From Siphonodentalium dalli (taxonomy: Eukaryota > Mollusca > Scaphopoda > Gadilida > Siphonodentaliidae): a stretch of 64,000 nucleotides of DNA. The notes beneath the pieces are model-generated. The model was not told the origin of the DNA. It made no database searches and was given only the letters and a program-made list of their open reading frames with translations. The translations under genes and the position numbers were made by a program. The stretch is taken from the NCBI GenBank assembly GCA_032622095.1, contig CP136061.1, positions 21,330,991 through 21,394,990 on the forward strand, given 5' to 3'. Every line of letters begins with the position of its first letter. The stretch's first letter is position 1. Of this stretch, positions 23,147 to 35,005 are shown piece after piece.

Positions 23147-23203
23147 GACGTTATCAGTGCGTTATCAGGGCGTTATCTGGACGTTATCAGGGCGTTATCA
23201 GTG
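23147..23203. repeat. Detached tail of the 11-bp minisatellite
   Basis: Five units (CGTTATCAGTG, CGTTATCAGGG, CGTTATCTGGA...) separated from the main array by about 140 bp that include the short T element. Confidence 0.85.
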
Positions 23204-23310
23204 CTTTGGTGTGGTTGTACGGACTACATCCATATAATGCTTTGTAATATCATTATTAATGCAATGAATCAAATCAAATGTCATATTTTCCATACAATCG
23301 CTTTATAATT

Positions 23311-23714
23311 GAACCTTGAAATAGTGTGTCTGTCATTAGCAAAATAAGATCCGCAGATGGTGAATTTAGTGATGCTATCCCACACATAGGGCTAGTATCA
23401 CCAAATTCACCCTCTGGAAATCTCATTCTGCTTAGGCCTCAACTGCTATGGGAGATCTAGGATTAAATTGAAGTTCCCAAGTATGCATTTTATCTTCTGC
23501 AAATTAGGAGATATAGAAACTGAACAGAAGGGAAAAAGTAACTAAAACAATGTTAATTTGAGATTATATATACTTCCCAGAAGATGAGGCCAAAGCAGAA
23601 TGAGGTCCCCAGAGGGTGAATTTAGTGATGCTCGGCCACAATGTGGTGTAGCATCAGTAAATTCACCCCATGGGGACCTCATTCTTTAATGTTACACACA
23701 CTATTTGAAGGCTT
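23311..23714. mobile_element. P-family MITE, complete
   Basis: GAACCTTGAAATAGTGTGTC at the left and ACACACTATTTGAAGGCTT at the right. Hairpins at about 23340-23430 and 23597-23690 carry GGTGAATTTAGTGATGC / TTCACC. Confidence 0.88.
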
Positions 23715-23984
23715 GGTGACCCAGCTGAGCCCTCGATTGTAATGAAAACATTATTGCCACTAATTTGTCTGGCGTGATGAAAGGGGACAATCAAAGCCGC
23801 TCATATCCATGTTTCCCTCATAATAACACATTTGGCCTTTTTATAGACATTCGCCTTTTATTATGGTAGGTCAGATCATATTGGCCATAATGTAGTGCAT
23901 TTATCCCCCGCAAGTCTGGCTGGAGATATAGCAGGGACGAGCCTAGAGGGCAACATGGGAGACATCATCTCCCAAAAATGTGTC

Positions 23985-24275
23985 ACTTCTCCCCAATTTT
24001 ATCTTAGGGAGAAGTGACTTCTCTCTTATATACCAGTATACATATTTCAAAACAGCATATTTGAAGTGTATTATTACTGATTATAAAGGTGTACTTCAGT
24101 GTACTTACTCATCATAATGGTAGTATAAATGAGCTCTTGTATTGCATAATACTTATTGGATAAGTAAAGAAAGGTGAGGATGGAGAATAAATTGAACTAC
24201 AGCCATTATGACTTCTCCCTGATAGCAGTCCATTTCCTCCTAATAATCTAATAGGGAGAAGTGACTTCTCACATT
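23985..24275. repeat. Region with repeated GAGAAGTGACTTCTC palindromes
   Basis: The 15-bp palindrome occurs at about 24009 and 24253, with a related GTCACTTCTCCCC at 23985. It may be the ends of a small MITE; the boundaries are unclear. Confidence 0.4.
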
Positions 24276-24395
24276 TTCATGAATGGAGCTTCCTGAATTT
24301 TTGGGAAAGCCCTGTGCCAATGCATTCTCTTATATATGCGAGTCGACCATAGGTCGCCTCGCATATATAAGAGAATGCATTGGCCTAACAAATTT
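24276..24395. mobile_element. Partial T-family element (hairpin module with one CATGA-type end)
   Basis: TTTTCATGAATGGAGCTTCC is followed by CCCTGTGCCAATGCATTCTC, the full GTCGACCATAGGTCGC palindrome, and GGCCTAACAAATTTTA. No right terminus was found. Confidence 0.65.
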
Positions 24396-25249
24396 TATAT
24401 TATTTTTTTGTAATTTAAAAAATGATAAGAAATTGTTAAAGAATGTAAGAAGTAATGATAAAAAATAAAATAAATTGTTAAAGAATGTAAGAAATAATTA
24501 TAAAGAATGTAAACAAAAATTATAAAGAATGAAAGAAAAAAATTATAAAAAATTATAAAATTGTTAAAGTATGTAAAATGGGCTATTGTTTTGCATAATA
24601 CTTATTGGATTACAGAAATTTGAATTCTCCAGGCTGGTCCCTGAGATGTAGAAATTGTTTCTGTCCATTCATGTTTCTATCCATCTGTCTATCCATCTGT
24701 GTCCGTCCATCTGTCCCTAACAACTTCAGAGCTCTCTGTCTCAGTCATCACGGTTTGGATTTTACTGATCTTTGATACGTTAATGAACTTCCATGGGGGA
24801 AGGATAAACACATGGAACGGGTTCATTCACTTCTTGCCAGTTATAGTCATATATAATAGTGAGAAATGGAATCATGCTAAACTCCACATACCTTTATCTC
24901 ATGTTGAGTGATCTTTAGTATGCTCATGAGGCAGCATGAAAGAACGGTATCGACATGCAACAGGTTTTCACCATTTAAAATTGGTGGGGGGGGGGATATT
25001 TTTACCATTTAAAATGGGGGCGGAGGGTTCAGTTAGAGGTGGGGTGTGGGTTTGTTTTGGTACATGGAGATTTAATATAAAAGGTACGCTGTGTTGTGAA
25101 CATAATTAGAGAGAAATCGTGGTCAATGAATTTGATTTAAGTTTCAATTTGATGTTGATATTGGCATGATGATTCTTTGTCAATTTTATTGGAGGCAAAA
25201 TCCCTAATTTTCAGGACACCAGTATAAATTATGAATTTTTATATTTCAG

Positions 25250-25492
25250 GTGAGGAGGTTGGGGACGATTCAGAGCAAGAGGCAGGATACATCGAGGGTG
25301 TAGCGATATTAGTAGCTGTTATAGTTGTAGTGTTAGTGACTGCTTTAAATGATTGGAAGAAAGAAAGGCAGTTTAGAGGTCTACAGAATAAAATTGAGCA
25401 TGAACACAAGTTTTCTGTTATTCGCGGTGGAGAAACCGATAATATTCCTGTTGGAGATATAGTTGTAGGAGATATTTGTCAAGTAAAATATG
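25250..25492 (+). CDS. ATP2B-like: PMCA-type plasma-membrane Ca2+-ATPase, internal exon a (TM2 and start of actuator domain)
   Basis: Internal exon of a P2B-type Ca2+ pump, which expels cytosolic Ca2+ across the plasma membrane using ATP. It opens after an acceptor (ATATTTCAG) and closes at a GTGAGT donor; 243 nt, phase 1 at both ends, 81 codons. The translation has an acidic stretch ([16 protein letters not shown]), then a hydrophobic segment ([19 protein letters not shown]) matching the second transmembrane helix of PMCAs. The family-typical [17 protein letters not shown] follows, then the first strands of the actuator domain ([25 protein letters not shown]). The ATG at 25231 lies in the intron and is not the start. 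The upstream exons (N-terminus, TM1) were not found in 1-25249, so they lie outside the window or were missed. The length and order match a single exon in vertebrate ATP2B genes as I know them. Orthology to a specific paralogue cannot be decided. Confidence 0.93.
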
Positions 25493-25607
25493 GTGAGTAT
25501 CCTTCTAAATTTATTTGTTATATCTTAGGCCTGATAAAAAATAGTGATGTTTCTGGTAACCGCCTGCCCATAATCCAGACCTCTGCCCCTATTAATTTTA
25601 TTAATAA

Positions 25608-25964
25608 TTAACCCTTTACCCAACAAACCGGCCAAAAACGGCCAAATAAAGCTGCAACAGCCTAAATTATCTTGGGTTTGTCTCAATAAAACCATACAAA
25701 TATGGATATCATTGGAACCGGCTCATTGACCACATTGTGATGGTTACAGTTATGCCCTGTGCCAATGCATTCTCTTATATATGCGAGTCGACCATAGGTC
25801 GCCTCGCATATATAAGAGAATACATTGGCCTAAAAAACATTCTTGAACAATTTTTAATGTGTTAAGCCAATGCATTCTCTTATATATGCGAGGCGACCTA
25901 TGGTCGACTCGCATATATAAGAGAATGCATTGGCACAGGGCCGTTCTGTTGGGTAAAGGGTTAA
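25608..25964. mobile_element. T-family MITE, ACCCAACA subfamily, 115 bp after PMCA exon a
   Basis: TTAACCCTTTACCCAACAAA to TGTTGGGTAAAGGGTTAA with two complete opposite-facing hairpin modules. The spacer between them is shorter than in its relatives. Confidence 0.95.
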
Positions 25965-26449
25965 TAAATAAATGAAGAAAAAAAATTAAAAATCTTAATG
26001 CAAAAGGGTAGTCAGTTGTAGTTGTAACAAGTCTTATTTTCGTTACCAAATTCTTTTGCTTGCATTTATCACTCTTTCTTCATTATTGACCTAAAATTTA
26101 TTCGCTGAAAATGAGAGTTGCAACATTTGACCTGTGACCTTGTTCACAATTGAAATTCATGGAGTTGTGAATTCATGTTCATTTGTTTCTTTTTGGCATG
26201 GTAGGTTTACGGACGGCATCTACAGATGGAGATAGCTCAATAATTTGAACAAATATCAAGTGATTTTGTTCATATTCGGTATATAAGTCTTGCTCAATAA
26301 TATCATGATTGAGTTCGAAAACTGGCCAGACGCGCATATTTTGTGCCTAGTTAGCTCAACTTTACTTTGTAAAGTTTGAGCTATTGCCATGGCTTTGTCG
26401 TCCGTCGTCCGTGTGTGCGTGTGTACGTAAGGCGTCAACAATGCAGTCT

Positions 26450-27715
26450 ACAGGTCGTACCTTTGGTCGGATCATTATGAAATTTGTCATAGCTGTTGAC
26501 ATCAACATTTAGACCAGAATGATTAATTTTGGGGTCATTCGGTAAAAAAACATGGCCGCCAGTGGCCATCTTGCATTTCAAAATTCAATCCATTAGCACG
26601 GGCTACAGGGCGTACTGTTTGTCTGATCGTCATGAAATTTGTCATGGATGTTAATATTGACATGTAGATGGGAACAAGTAATTTTGGAGTCATTTGGCCC
26701 AAAAACATGGCCGCCAGCAGCCATCTTGGATTTTACTCTTTGTATGACTAAATTCTTTAGCACGGGCTACAGGTCGTACTTTTAGTCTGATCATCATAAA
26801 ATTTGTCAAGAATGTTAATAATGACATGTAGATGGGAAACGAGTCATTTTGGGGTCATTCGGCCAAAAAACATGGCCGCCAGCAGGCATCTTTGATTTCA
26901 CTCTTTGTATGACTAAATCCTTTAGCACGGGCTACAGGTCGTACCTTTAGTCCGATCATCATAAAATTTGTCATGGCTGTTGAAATTGAAATGTAGATGG
27001 GAACAAGTCATTTTGGGGTCATTCGGACAAAAAACATGGGCGCCAGCGACCATCTTGGATTTCAAAATTCAATCCATTAGCACGGGCCACAGGTCGTACT
27101 GTTTGTCTGATCATCATGAAATTTGTCATGGATGTTAATATTGACATGTAGATGGGAACGAGTAATTTTGGGGTCATTCGGCCAAAAAACATGGCGGCCA
27201 GCAGCCATCTTGGATTTTACTCTTTGTATGACTAAATCCTTTAGCACGGGCTACAGGTCGTGCTTTTAGTCTGATCATCATAAAATTTGTCATGGATGTT
27301 AATATTGACATGTAGATGGGAACGAGTAATTTTGGGGTCATTTGGCCCAAAAACATGGCCGCCAGCAGCCATCTTGGATTTTACTCTTTGTATGACTAAA
27401 TCCTTTAGCACGGGCTACAGGTCGTACCTTTAGTCTGATCATCATAAAATTTGTCATGAATGTTAATAATGACATGTAGATGGGAACGAGTCATTTTGGG
27501 GTCATTCGGCCAAAAAACATGGCCGCCAGCAGCCATCTTGGATTTTACTCTTTGTATGACTAAATTCTTTAGCATGGGCTACAGGTCGTACCTTTAGTCT
27601 GATCGTCATAAACATTTTCATGGATGTTAACGATGACATGTAGATGGGAACGACTCATTTTGGGGTCATTCGGCCGAAAACATGGCCGCCAGCAGCCATC
27701 TTGGATTTTACTTTT
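26450..27715. repeat. 164-bp tandem repeat, about 8 copies
   Basis: CATGTAGATGGG recurs at 26661, 26824, 26989, 27144, 27309, 27473 and 27637. Units share TTTTGGGGTCATTCGGCCAA, ACATGGCCGCCAGCAGCCAT and AGCACGGGCTACAGGTCGT. It is preceded by a GAGCTATTGCCATGGCTTTG leader (about 26365-26440) and closed by AGTTGAGCTACAGTGTCATT (27800). Confidence 0.93.
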
Positions 27716-28471
27716 CTCTTCATGTATAGTATTAGACATTCAACTTTCCACATTCCTAATCGCTCCATTGACTGTAATACATTAAATTATTCCCTTTCCA
27801 AGTTGAGCTACAGTGTCATTGACACTTTCATTACCATACTTAATTAGTTTATTTTTGTGAAGTTTTATGGCAATAACTTTGCCAAGGTCGGTTTGCTGAG
27901 AAATATTTGGTATATGAGACTTCCTCAACAGTGTATCATAACCAGTTACAATTAATACATTTTCAATCCACTCCCATGTTTGGCATAGCTATTGCAACTC
28001 GACCCCTTACCACTCATGTGATTCTTGTCTTAAATTTCTTATGAAATCAGTGCCCTGAATACCTATCTGTACTCTCTTGAGAAAATTTACATGTGAAAAT
28101 AAGGATGTGTCTTTAGTGAGCTCCCGTGACCTTTAGCCATCTGATAATTGATTATGAATTCTTTGCCCTATAGATTAGCACTATTGGGCACCTGGGGAAA
28201 TGCAAATGTGTCACTGCAGAACAGTTATTAGACCATAATTCAATGTAGACTGCTACTTCGCAAATTACTCAGTTTAGACGTAGTCCCGAACATTGGAGTG
28301 GATCAATGTGAATTTCCTTAACTGGACAAATAACTATCGAAATTGAATTAGTACTGCCAAGACATGATCGGCTTCTATTGGCCGAATCAGCGGAACCTTG
28401 TAATGCAATTGTTGTAATTGAATCAGTGTTGTAATAAATCCCAGTAATTACAAATATTAGTCACAGCAGCC

Positions 28472-28520
28472 TCTAAATATGGCACTTGGACATTTGTAGA
28501 ATTAGGTCCCCAGAGGTCCC
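28472..28520. mobile_element. P-family fragment (left end)
   Basis: CCTCTAAATATGGCACTTGG...GAATTAGGTCCCCAGAGG, then unrelated sequence. Confidence 0.6.
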
Positions 28521-28570
28521 GGTCTAAATACATGTTAATATCCTTCTCAAATTAGCCATATGCATCATCA

Positions 28571-29009
28571 TTAACCCTTTCAGTGCCAGGGGCCGATTTC
28601 ATCGGCCCTAATTTACGGTCTGTAAAATCGACCCTAAAAAAAATTAAAAATTAAATTTTGTTTTTTTTTTTTTTTAAAGATATTTCTTCTTTTTTTTCTG
28701 TTGAAATTTTTTTTGGGTATGCTTAAGCATGCTATAGCGAATTTAAAAACAAACTGGATAACACCTTAGGGGCATGTTATAACTCAAAACTATCACCAAG
28801 TATTCATAGTAATAATTTTGATGCCCATGAAAAATGTGAGATTCCCTGGCACTAAACCTACAAAATAAGTCTGTTAAAAAATATAAGAAAAAAGGTAAAA
28901 AATTGTAAAAAATAAGAACAAATGATGTAAAATTGTTAGGCCAATGCATTCTCTTATATAAGGGTATATGGGTTGATACAAAAATCGGACCTGGCACTCA
29001 AAGGGTTAA
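28571..29009. mobile_element. T-family MITE, AGTGCCA subfamily, long form
   Basis: TTAACCCTTTCAGTGCCAGG to CCTGGCACTCAAAGGGTTAA. The inner 28721-28850 block (GTATGCTTAAGCATGCTATA...) is shared with 62951-63409. The hairpin module is half deleted (ATTCTCTTATATAAGGG). It contains an empty GTCTG-TTAA-AA site at 28874. Confidence 0.92.
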
Positions 29010-29401
29010 AGGCACATATAGCCTTCATGGTCGGTATGCTGTTAAAATAGTCACACTCATTAAAACTGATATAAACATAGAGAATATGGAGATATTTTGT
29101 TCTTATACCAATCATAGATATAGCTTAAATAGTATGTTATTGTCATATGTTCATATGCTTTGTTATGGAAACAAAAGCAAGGTACTGTAACATTTTTTGG
29201 CTTTTGTTTACATAACAAAGTGTACTAACTTGACAACAGCATACTATTTATGTGATATTTATGATTGCTATAAGAACACAGTCTTCTATATTTTAATATT
29301 CTTTCTGTTTATGGTGGTTTTAACGAATGTGACTATTTTACTAGCAATATCCACTGCAAAGGTCATCTGTGCCTTAAAGTTAAAACAATCCATGTCAGTT
29401 A

Positions 29402-29523
29402 CAGCCCTCTTAATTCAGATTGTTTGGCTTCGACAATCCGCTACGGCAACAGTATGCCATGGCCCAGTTTGCTTCAGAAAATTGCTTCGGCAATGCTGAT
29501 TGCCGTAGCCAATTATGAAGGCT
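29402..29523. mobile_element. Small foldback element (about 120 bp)
   Basis: CAGCCCTCTTAATTCAGATT at the left, GCCAATTATGAAGGCTG at the right; inner GACAATCCGCTACGGCAA pairs with TTGCCGTAG. A relative lies at 21137. Confidence 0.55.
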
Positions 29524-29553
29524 GCGGTTATTAAAGTAATAACACATTTACGA

Positions 29554-30272
29554 CCAAGCCTGGATGTAATGTGTCTGACATTTGCAGAATGAGGTCCCCA
29601 GAAGGTGAATTTAGTAAAGCTACCCTGCACAGTGGGCTAGCATCACCAAATTCATCCTCTGGGGGACCTCATACTGCATGGCCTTATCTGCTATGGGAGA
29701 CCCAGACTCAGATTTAAGTTCCCAGATGGTGAAGATAGTGATGTGCACCCATTGTGCACCTCGATTATTCATTGTGTCGTCTGAGTGATGTGCACCCATT
29801 GGGCACCTTGATTATTCATTGTGTCGTCTGAGTGATGTGCACCCATTGGGCACCTCGATTATTCATTGTGTCGTCTGAGTGATGTGCACCCATTGGGCAC
29901 CTCGATTATTCATTGTGTCGTCTGAGTGATGTGCACCCATTGGGCACCTCGATTATTCATTGTGTCGTCTGAGTGATGTGCACCCATTGGGCACCTCGAT
30001 TATTCATTGTGTCGTCTGCCAATTTCAGGATAAAGATAAACTATTTAAACTAAAAATTTAAAATAAACTTTCTAGGGAAGTATTTAAAGAAACTAAAAAA
30101 AACTTGTTTATTTGATTATAAAGTTACTTTCCAGAGAAGATTAAGCCTAAGCAGAATGAGGTCCCCAGAGGGTGAATTTAGTGAAGCTAGCCCGCTGTGC
30201 GGGGTTGTGTCAATAAATTCACCCTATGCGGACCTCATTCTGCAAATATCCGCCACCATATTTGAGGCCTAT
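29554..30272. mobile_element. P-family MITE with internal minisatellite expansion
   Basis: AAGCCTGGATGTAATGTGTC with hairpin 29585-29675 at the left. The right hairpin 30153-30245 ends GCCACCATATTTGAGGCC. The middle is expanded by a 47-bp tandem array. Confidence 0.85.
29737..30018. repeat. 47-bp minisatellite, 6 copies, inside a P element
   Basis: Unit AGTGATGTGCACCCATTGGG...TTCATTGTGTCGTCTG. Other P elements (for example 49894-50340) have a single copy of the corresponding sequence, so this is a local expansion. Confidence 0.95.
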
Positions 30273-30452
30273 TGGACAAGAGGTGAACCTGCATGTTACT
30301 TCTCTGTGGACCATTGCACCGATAATCATTGCTGGATATCAGTGTTGGCCAATTGTGAAGAAATCATTCATGACCACAGTACTTTGAATATTAGTTCTAC
30401 TGATTATCATCAGGAATTTTCAACAAATATCTAGGGTACCAGATTTCAAAGC

Positions 30453-31139
30453 ATTCAGTGGACAGTACCCCCACAACACCTACATGGAGACTGTAACAAC
30501 TAACAAGATAATAGTACTATTAAAACTCTCTTTGTCCTTTTATCTTATGTTAAGGAATTAAACAATCAAAATACTGAAAAAATAAACACACCACATCGAC
30601 ATTTCCGATCCGACTGTGTTCATAGCGTCCTGACCATGACATTACAAGAGGAGTTGAGGAACGAAATTCGTCCATTCCGGATTTTTGAAATATGCCTGAG
30701 ATTCATATTTATGTTATGATTTTTATTGTGAAATTCATCCAATTTTTACCAAATTCCAATGCTATTATAAATGAATACAGTGCTAGTCTTACATTGACAT
30801 TGAATATCATTGCAAGAAAACAATTCTAGGACTATCAACATACAAATCCAATCGTACCACTTGTGGTGATTCCACGATGAACGTGACGAGCTCTCGGTCA
30901 TGATAGCTTCATTGACAGAATTAGGTTATTTCCAGGATGATTGTGATGAGTACTCGGTCATGATAGCTTCATTGACAGAATTAGGTCACCAAAAAAAAAA
31001 AAGAAGGTGTGGTGTGTTTATTTAGCAGTATTTTGATTGTTTAATTCCTTAACATAAGATAAAAGGACAAAGAGAGTTTTATTAGTACTATTATCTTGTT
31101 AGTCTCCATGTAGGTGTTGTGGGGTACTGTCCACTGAAT
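30453..31139. mobile_element. 685-bp inverted-repeat element with about 145-bp arms
   Basis: ATTCAGTGGACAGTACCCCC...AACACACC (30453-30597) is the reverse complement of 31003-31139, with small gaps. The core carries a duplicated block of about 60 bp (TCGGTCATGATAGCTTCATT at 30896 and 30955) and an A run. No ORF of note. Confidence 0.9.
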
Positions 31140-31158
31140 TTATTCATCACACAAGAGT

Positions 31159-31557
31159 TTAACCCTTTACCCAACAGAAGGGCCCTGTGCCAATGCATTC
31201 TCTTATATATGCGAGTCGACCATAGGTCGCCTCGCATATATAAGAGAATGCATTGGCTTAACACATTAAAAATTATAAAATTGTTAAAGAATGTAAGAAA
31301 AAATGGTAAAAAGTGTTAAAACAAGATTTTTTTTAGGCCAATGCATTCTCTTATATATGCGAGGCGACCTATGGTCGACTCGCATATATAAGAGAATGCA
31401 TTGGCACAGGGCTAACTGTAACTATCACAATGTGGTCAAGGAGCCGGTTCCAATTATATCCATATTTGTATGGTTCTATTGAGACAGCCCGAAGATATTT
31501 TAGGCTGTTGAAGCTTTATTTGGCCGGTTTTGGCCGGTTTGTTGGGTAAAGGGTTAA
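31159..31557. mobile_element. T-family MITE, ACCCAACA subfamily
   Basis: TTAACCCTTTACCCAACAGA to TTTGTTGGGTAAAGGGTTAA, two intact hairpin modules. Its flanks resemble 31903-31980, which lacks the insertion. Confidence 0.95.
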
Positions 31558-32335
31558 ATAGCATCTTGTTACAGTCTCAGTGTTGTGAGGTACTGGTACT
31601 TGAATCCACACCTATTGACGTGAGGCCTATGTATTCAATGCAATCCCATCCATTGAATAAATATTATTGTATACCTCTAGTGGAATACAAGCCAGAACTA
31701 TTCTTGTTGATCAATTAAGGCAACAGCCATGGATTGAATTTATCTGACACAACAGTGTTGAATAAATACAGAAGACAACTTGCATCATAATCTTGAAACT
31801 TTTATCGAACTTGTTGTGGTCGGCTCATAGTTACGTTATCCTTGCACCATCTGTAACTCATTAGATAAAAGATTCTCGATTAAGATGCGCATTGTGTTTT
31901 GTCCACAGTGAATTTATTCTTCACAAAGCGAGTTTTAATAGTATCTTGTTACAATCTTCAGTAGTGAGGTTCTGTGCTGTGAATATAATATTCTTTATTT
32001 ATTAAACCTTTTTGTTGATTTGACTTAGGGTCCTGCGATTTATCAAATTAAATCGAATTTTGATTTGTGGTTCAGTCTCCGAATCATATTAGTACAGTTT
32101 TGATTTTGTGTCCATAAAGTTTTGATTCCGCAGTATATGAATTCCACATTCTCGTTGATTTATCATCCTCCCAAGCTTCAAATTTATTATGAAAATAAAA
32201 TACCATAATTAATATGATCAAAGAATTTCATCACAGATTGGAATCATCTGCCAATTTCCCCTATCAAAGTGCACATATAACCTTTAATTCGATGTGAAAC
32301 ACAGTCATATATTCGAAATCACTTGTGATGACCTA

Positions 32336-32561
32336 CCATAATGCTCTAAGTAATCGACTCCATAACCACAGCAGAATTATGGGTAACTTTTCAGGATTTA
32401 GTCGGAAATATGGCTTGTTGCCATTCATTGGAAAGCTCTCCCCGAGAGCTTTCCCCGAGAGCTTTCCAATGAATGGCAACAAGCCATATTTCCGACTAAA
32501 TCCTGAAAAGTTACTCATAATTCTGCTGTGGTTATGGAGTTGATTACTTAAGGCATTACTG
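32336..32561. mobile_element. C-family foldback MITE with duplicated centre
   Basis: Left CATAATGCTCTAAGTAATC (end mutated); right GATTACTTAAGGCATTACTG-TA. The centre CTCCCCGAGAGCTTT is duplicated. Confidence 0.9.
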
Positions 32562-32639
32562 TATCATAAAGTCAATGCACTATACATGATCACACAATAT
32601 GAAGCTCTCTGTCAAATGAGTTCTTAAATCAAATTGCGC

Positions 32640-33241
32640 TTGAATATCCAACAGTTTATTCAAATTATTTGTGATGATATAACATCTTATGTTCTGCCTC
32701 CAGTAAGAAACCGCGTCGTTGATTGGTCAGAGAGCCGCGCAACATATCCTATGTTTACTTCTCGAGCCGTCAACATAAGGGAAACCAAGACAACCGTTTC
32801 ATTGTCTCTCGCTGGCCTGCTTTTTTCATGACGTCATTTACGTTGAACAACGTTATGGCGAAAGCGATAGGAGATTTTGACATTTTCTGTTGATCATTCT
32901 TCGGAATAAATGTCAAATTTCTAAGAATGACCAGGACTGTCGGCAGAACATATACGTTATTGTGGTGGATTGATGGTAACATGGTGTGACATTGACGGCT
33001 TGAAGCGTATGTTCAACCTCGTCGTTTCGCGACTCGGTTGAACATAAACTCCAAGCCGTCAATGTCACACCATGTTACCGTCAATCCACCACAATAACGT
33101 ATAACGTTCCGCCTCCAGATAGAAACCGCGTCATTGATTGGTCATAGAGCCGCGCAACATATCCTATGTTTACGTTTTGAGCCGTCAATATATAAGGGAA
33201 ACCAAGACAACGGTTTACATCGTCTCTTGCTGCCTGCTTTT
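32640..33241. repeat. Direct repeats (about 130 bp) around a 150-bp palindrome
   Basis: TCTGCCTCCAGTAAGAAACC...GCTTTTTT (32693-32826) recurs at about 33109-33242. Between them 32953-33102 folds into a hairpin (CGTTATTGTGGTGGATTGAT... with ...ATCCACCACAATAACG). A fragment with permuted order lies at 36535. Confidence 0.88.
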
Positions 33242-33242
33242 T

Positions 33243-34075
33243 AGCTCACCTGAGACGAAGTCTCCGGTGGAGCTATAGTCATCACTCCTCGTCCGTCGTC
33301 CGTCCGTCCGTCTGTCTGTCTGTCCGTCTGTCTGTCCGTCAACTTTTTAAAAAACATCTTCTCCTCTGAAACCATCATACCAAATTGGTTCATATTTGGT
33401 GTGGATGTTCCCTAGGTGACTCTCATTCAGATTTGTTCAAATGAGGTCACTGGGTCAAATAGTTGCCAAACCAGGGTCATAACTCGATTCCTCCACAGTA
33501 ATTCTTACAACAACTTCTTGTCCATAACCATTGTGCCGATTTAGCTAATATTTGGTATGGAGGGTCCTTGGGTGACTGGTGTTCAGATTTGTTCAAATGA
33601 GGTCACCCGGTCAATTAGTTGAGAAACCAGGGCCATAACTCATAGTAATTCTTACAATGACTTCATCTACAAAAATATTCGGCCGATTTAGCTTATATTT
33701 GGTACTGAGGGACCTTGGTCGACTGGGAATCAGATTTGTTCAAATTGGATCACTGGGTCTTTAGGGGCAGAGCCAGGGACATAACTCTAAAAACCAAAAA
33801 ATTACATTTTTGTATTTTGATCATATTTGGTGTGGATGTTCCCTAGGTGACTGTCATTCAGATTTGTTCAAATGAGGTCACTGTGTCAAACAGTTGCGAA
33901 ACCAGGGCCATAACTATTTACTCCTTGGTAATTCTTATAACGACTTCTTGTCTATAACCATTGTGCCGATTTAGTTTATATTTGGTATGTGGGGTCATTG
34001 AATGACTGGGGTTCAGATTTGTTCAAATGGGGTCACTGGGTCAAATTCGGGTGCAGGCAGGGCCATAATTCCCAA
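33243..34075. repeat. GTCCGTCC-led repeat block with about 150-bp internal periodicity
   Basis: Leader AGCTCACCTGAGACGAAGTC, a GTCC/GTCT tetranucleotide run (33290-33343), then diverged units with CAGATTTGTTCAAATGAGGT and ACCAGGGCCATAACTC. This style of repeat is familiar to me from mollusc genomes, from memory. Confidence 0.8.
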
Positions 34076-34390
34076 AAAAATAATAAAAAATTCAGGAACT
34101 CCTTGATCAATTTAACATACAAAAAAAATTATCACCCTCCCCCCACATGACCCAGAACCCCACCCTGTCCCCAACCAACAGCATTCCACCCTATCTCATT
34201 TCCTAACTCACAGGATCTCCCCCACCAGCATATTAAGTCAATTGTATTAGCTACAGACAGAGAGAGTTAATATAAATACACACACAGGCATCAATTGAGA
34301 TGTTTATCAGGCTGACAGGTGTGAACTTAATGCACCAGACAGCACTCATGCCAATGTGTGTTATTAAAATAAAAACAAATTATTGTTCTC

Positions 34391-34829
34391 TAACCTGAAT
34401 TTAGTGTGTCTGGCATTTGCAGAATGAGGTTCCCAGAGGGTGAATTTAGTTATGCTACCCTGCACAGCAGTCTAGCATCACCAAATACACTAGCCAGGGT
34501 CCTCATTCTGCTTAAGCCTCATCTTCTGGGAAGTATATAGGCACTTAAATTGACATTTTTACTTACTTTTTCCCTTCTATTTAGTTTCTATATCCCCTAA
34601 TTTGTGAATATAAAATGCATAATTGAGGTGCCCAGTGGGGGCACATCACCAACTTTAACTGGAGAACTTCAATCTAATGCTATGTCTCCCATAGCAGTTG
34701 AGGCCTACACAGAATGAGGTCCTCAGAGGGTGAATTTGGTGATGCTAGCCCGCATTGCAGGATTGTGTCATTAAATTCACCCTTATGGGACCTCATTGTG
34801 CAAATGTCAGACACTATGTTCAGGCTTGG
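34391..34829. mobile_element. P-family MITE, complete
   Basis: AACCTGAATTTAGTGTGTCT to GTCAGACACTATGTTCAGGC. Hairpins at about 34420-34512 and 34712-34803. Confidence 0.88.
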
Positions 34830-34895
34830 CTGTTCGAATATTATGTTCTTAACCACCAGTATCCAATTGAACTCGTTATACCCTGAAAAGAAAAC

Positions 34896-35005
34896 TTGGG
34901 GGGGGGGTATATTGGATTGAATTTGTCAGTATCTATGTCAGACTGTTTTCCCATCCATCCATCTGTCATTATGTCTCTATCCGTCCATCAATTGTTTTCT
35001 TCTCC
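34896..35005. mobile_element. Fragment of GGGGTATAC-type repeat
   Basis: TTGGGGGGGGGGTATATTGG followed by CATCCATCTGTCATTATGTC, as in 16193 and 46897. Confidence 0.5.

Noticed and set aside
25231-25249. ATG at 25231 as a start codon of a short Ca2+-ATPase-like protein
   Set aside because: It lies in the polypyrimidine/acceptor region; the PMCA alignment begins after the AG at 25249 and the next exon continues in phase.
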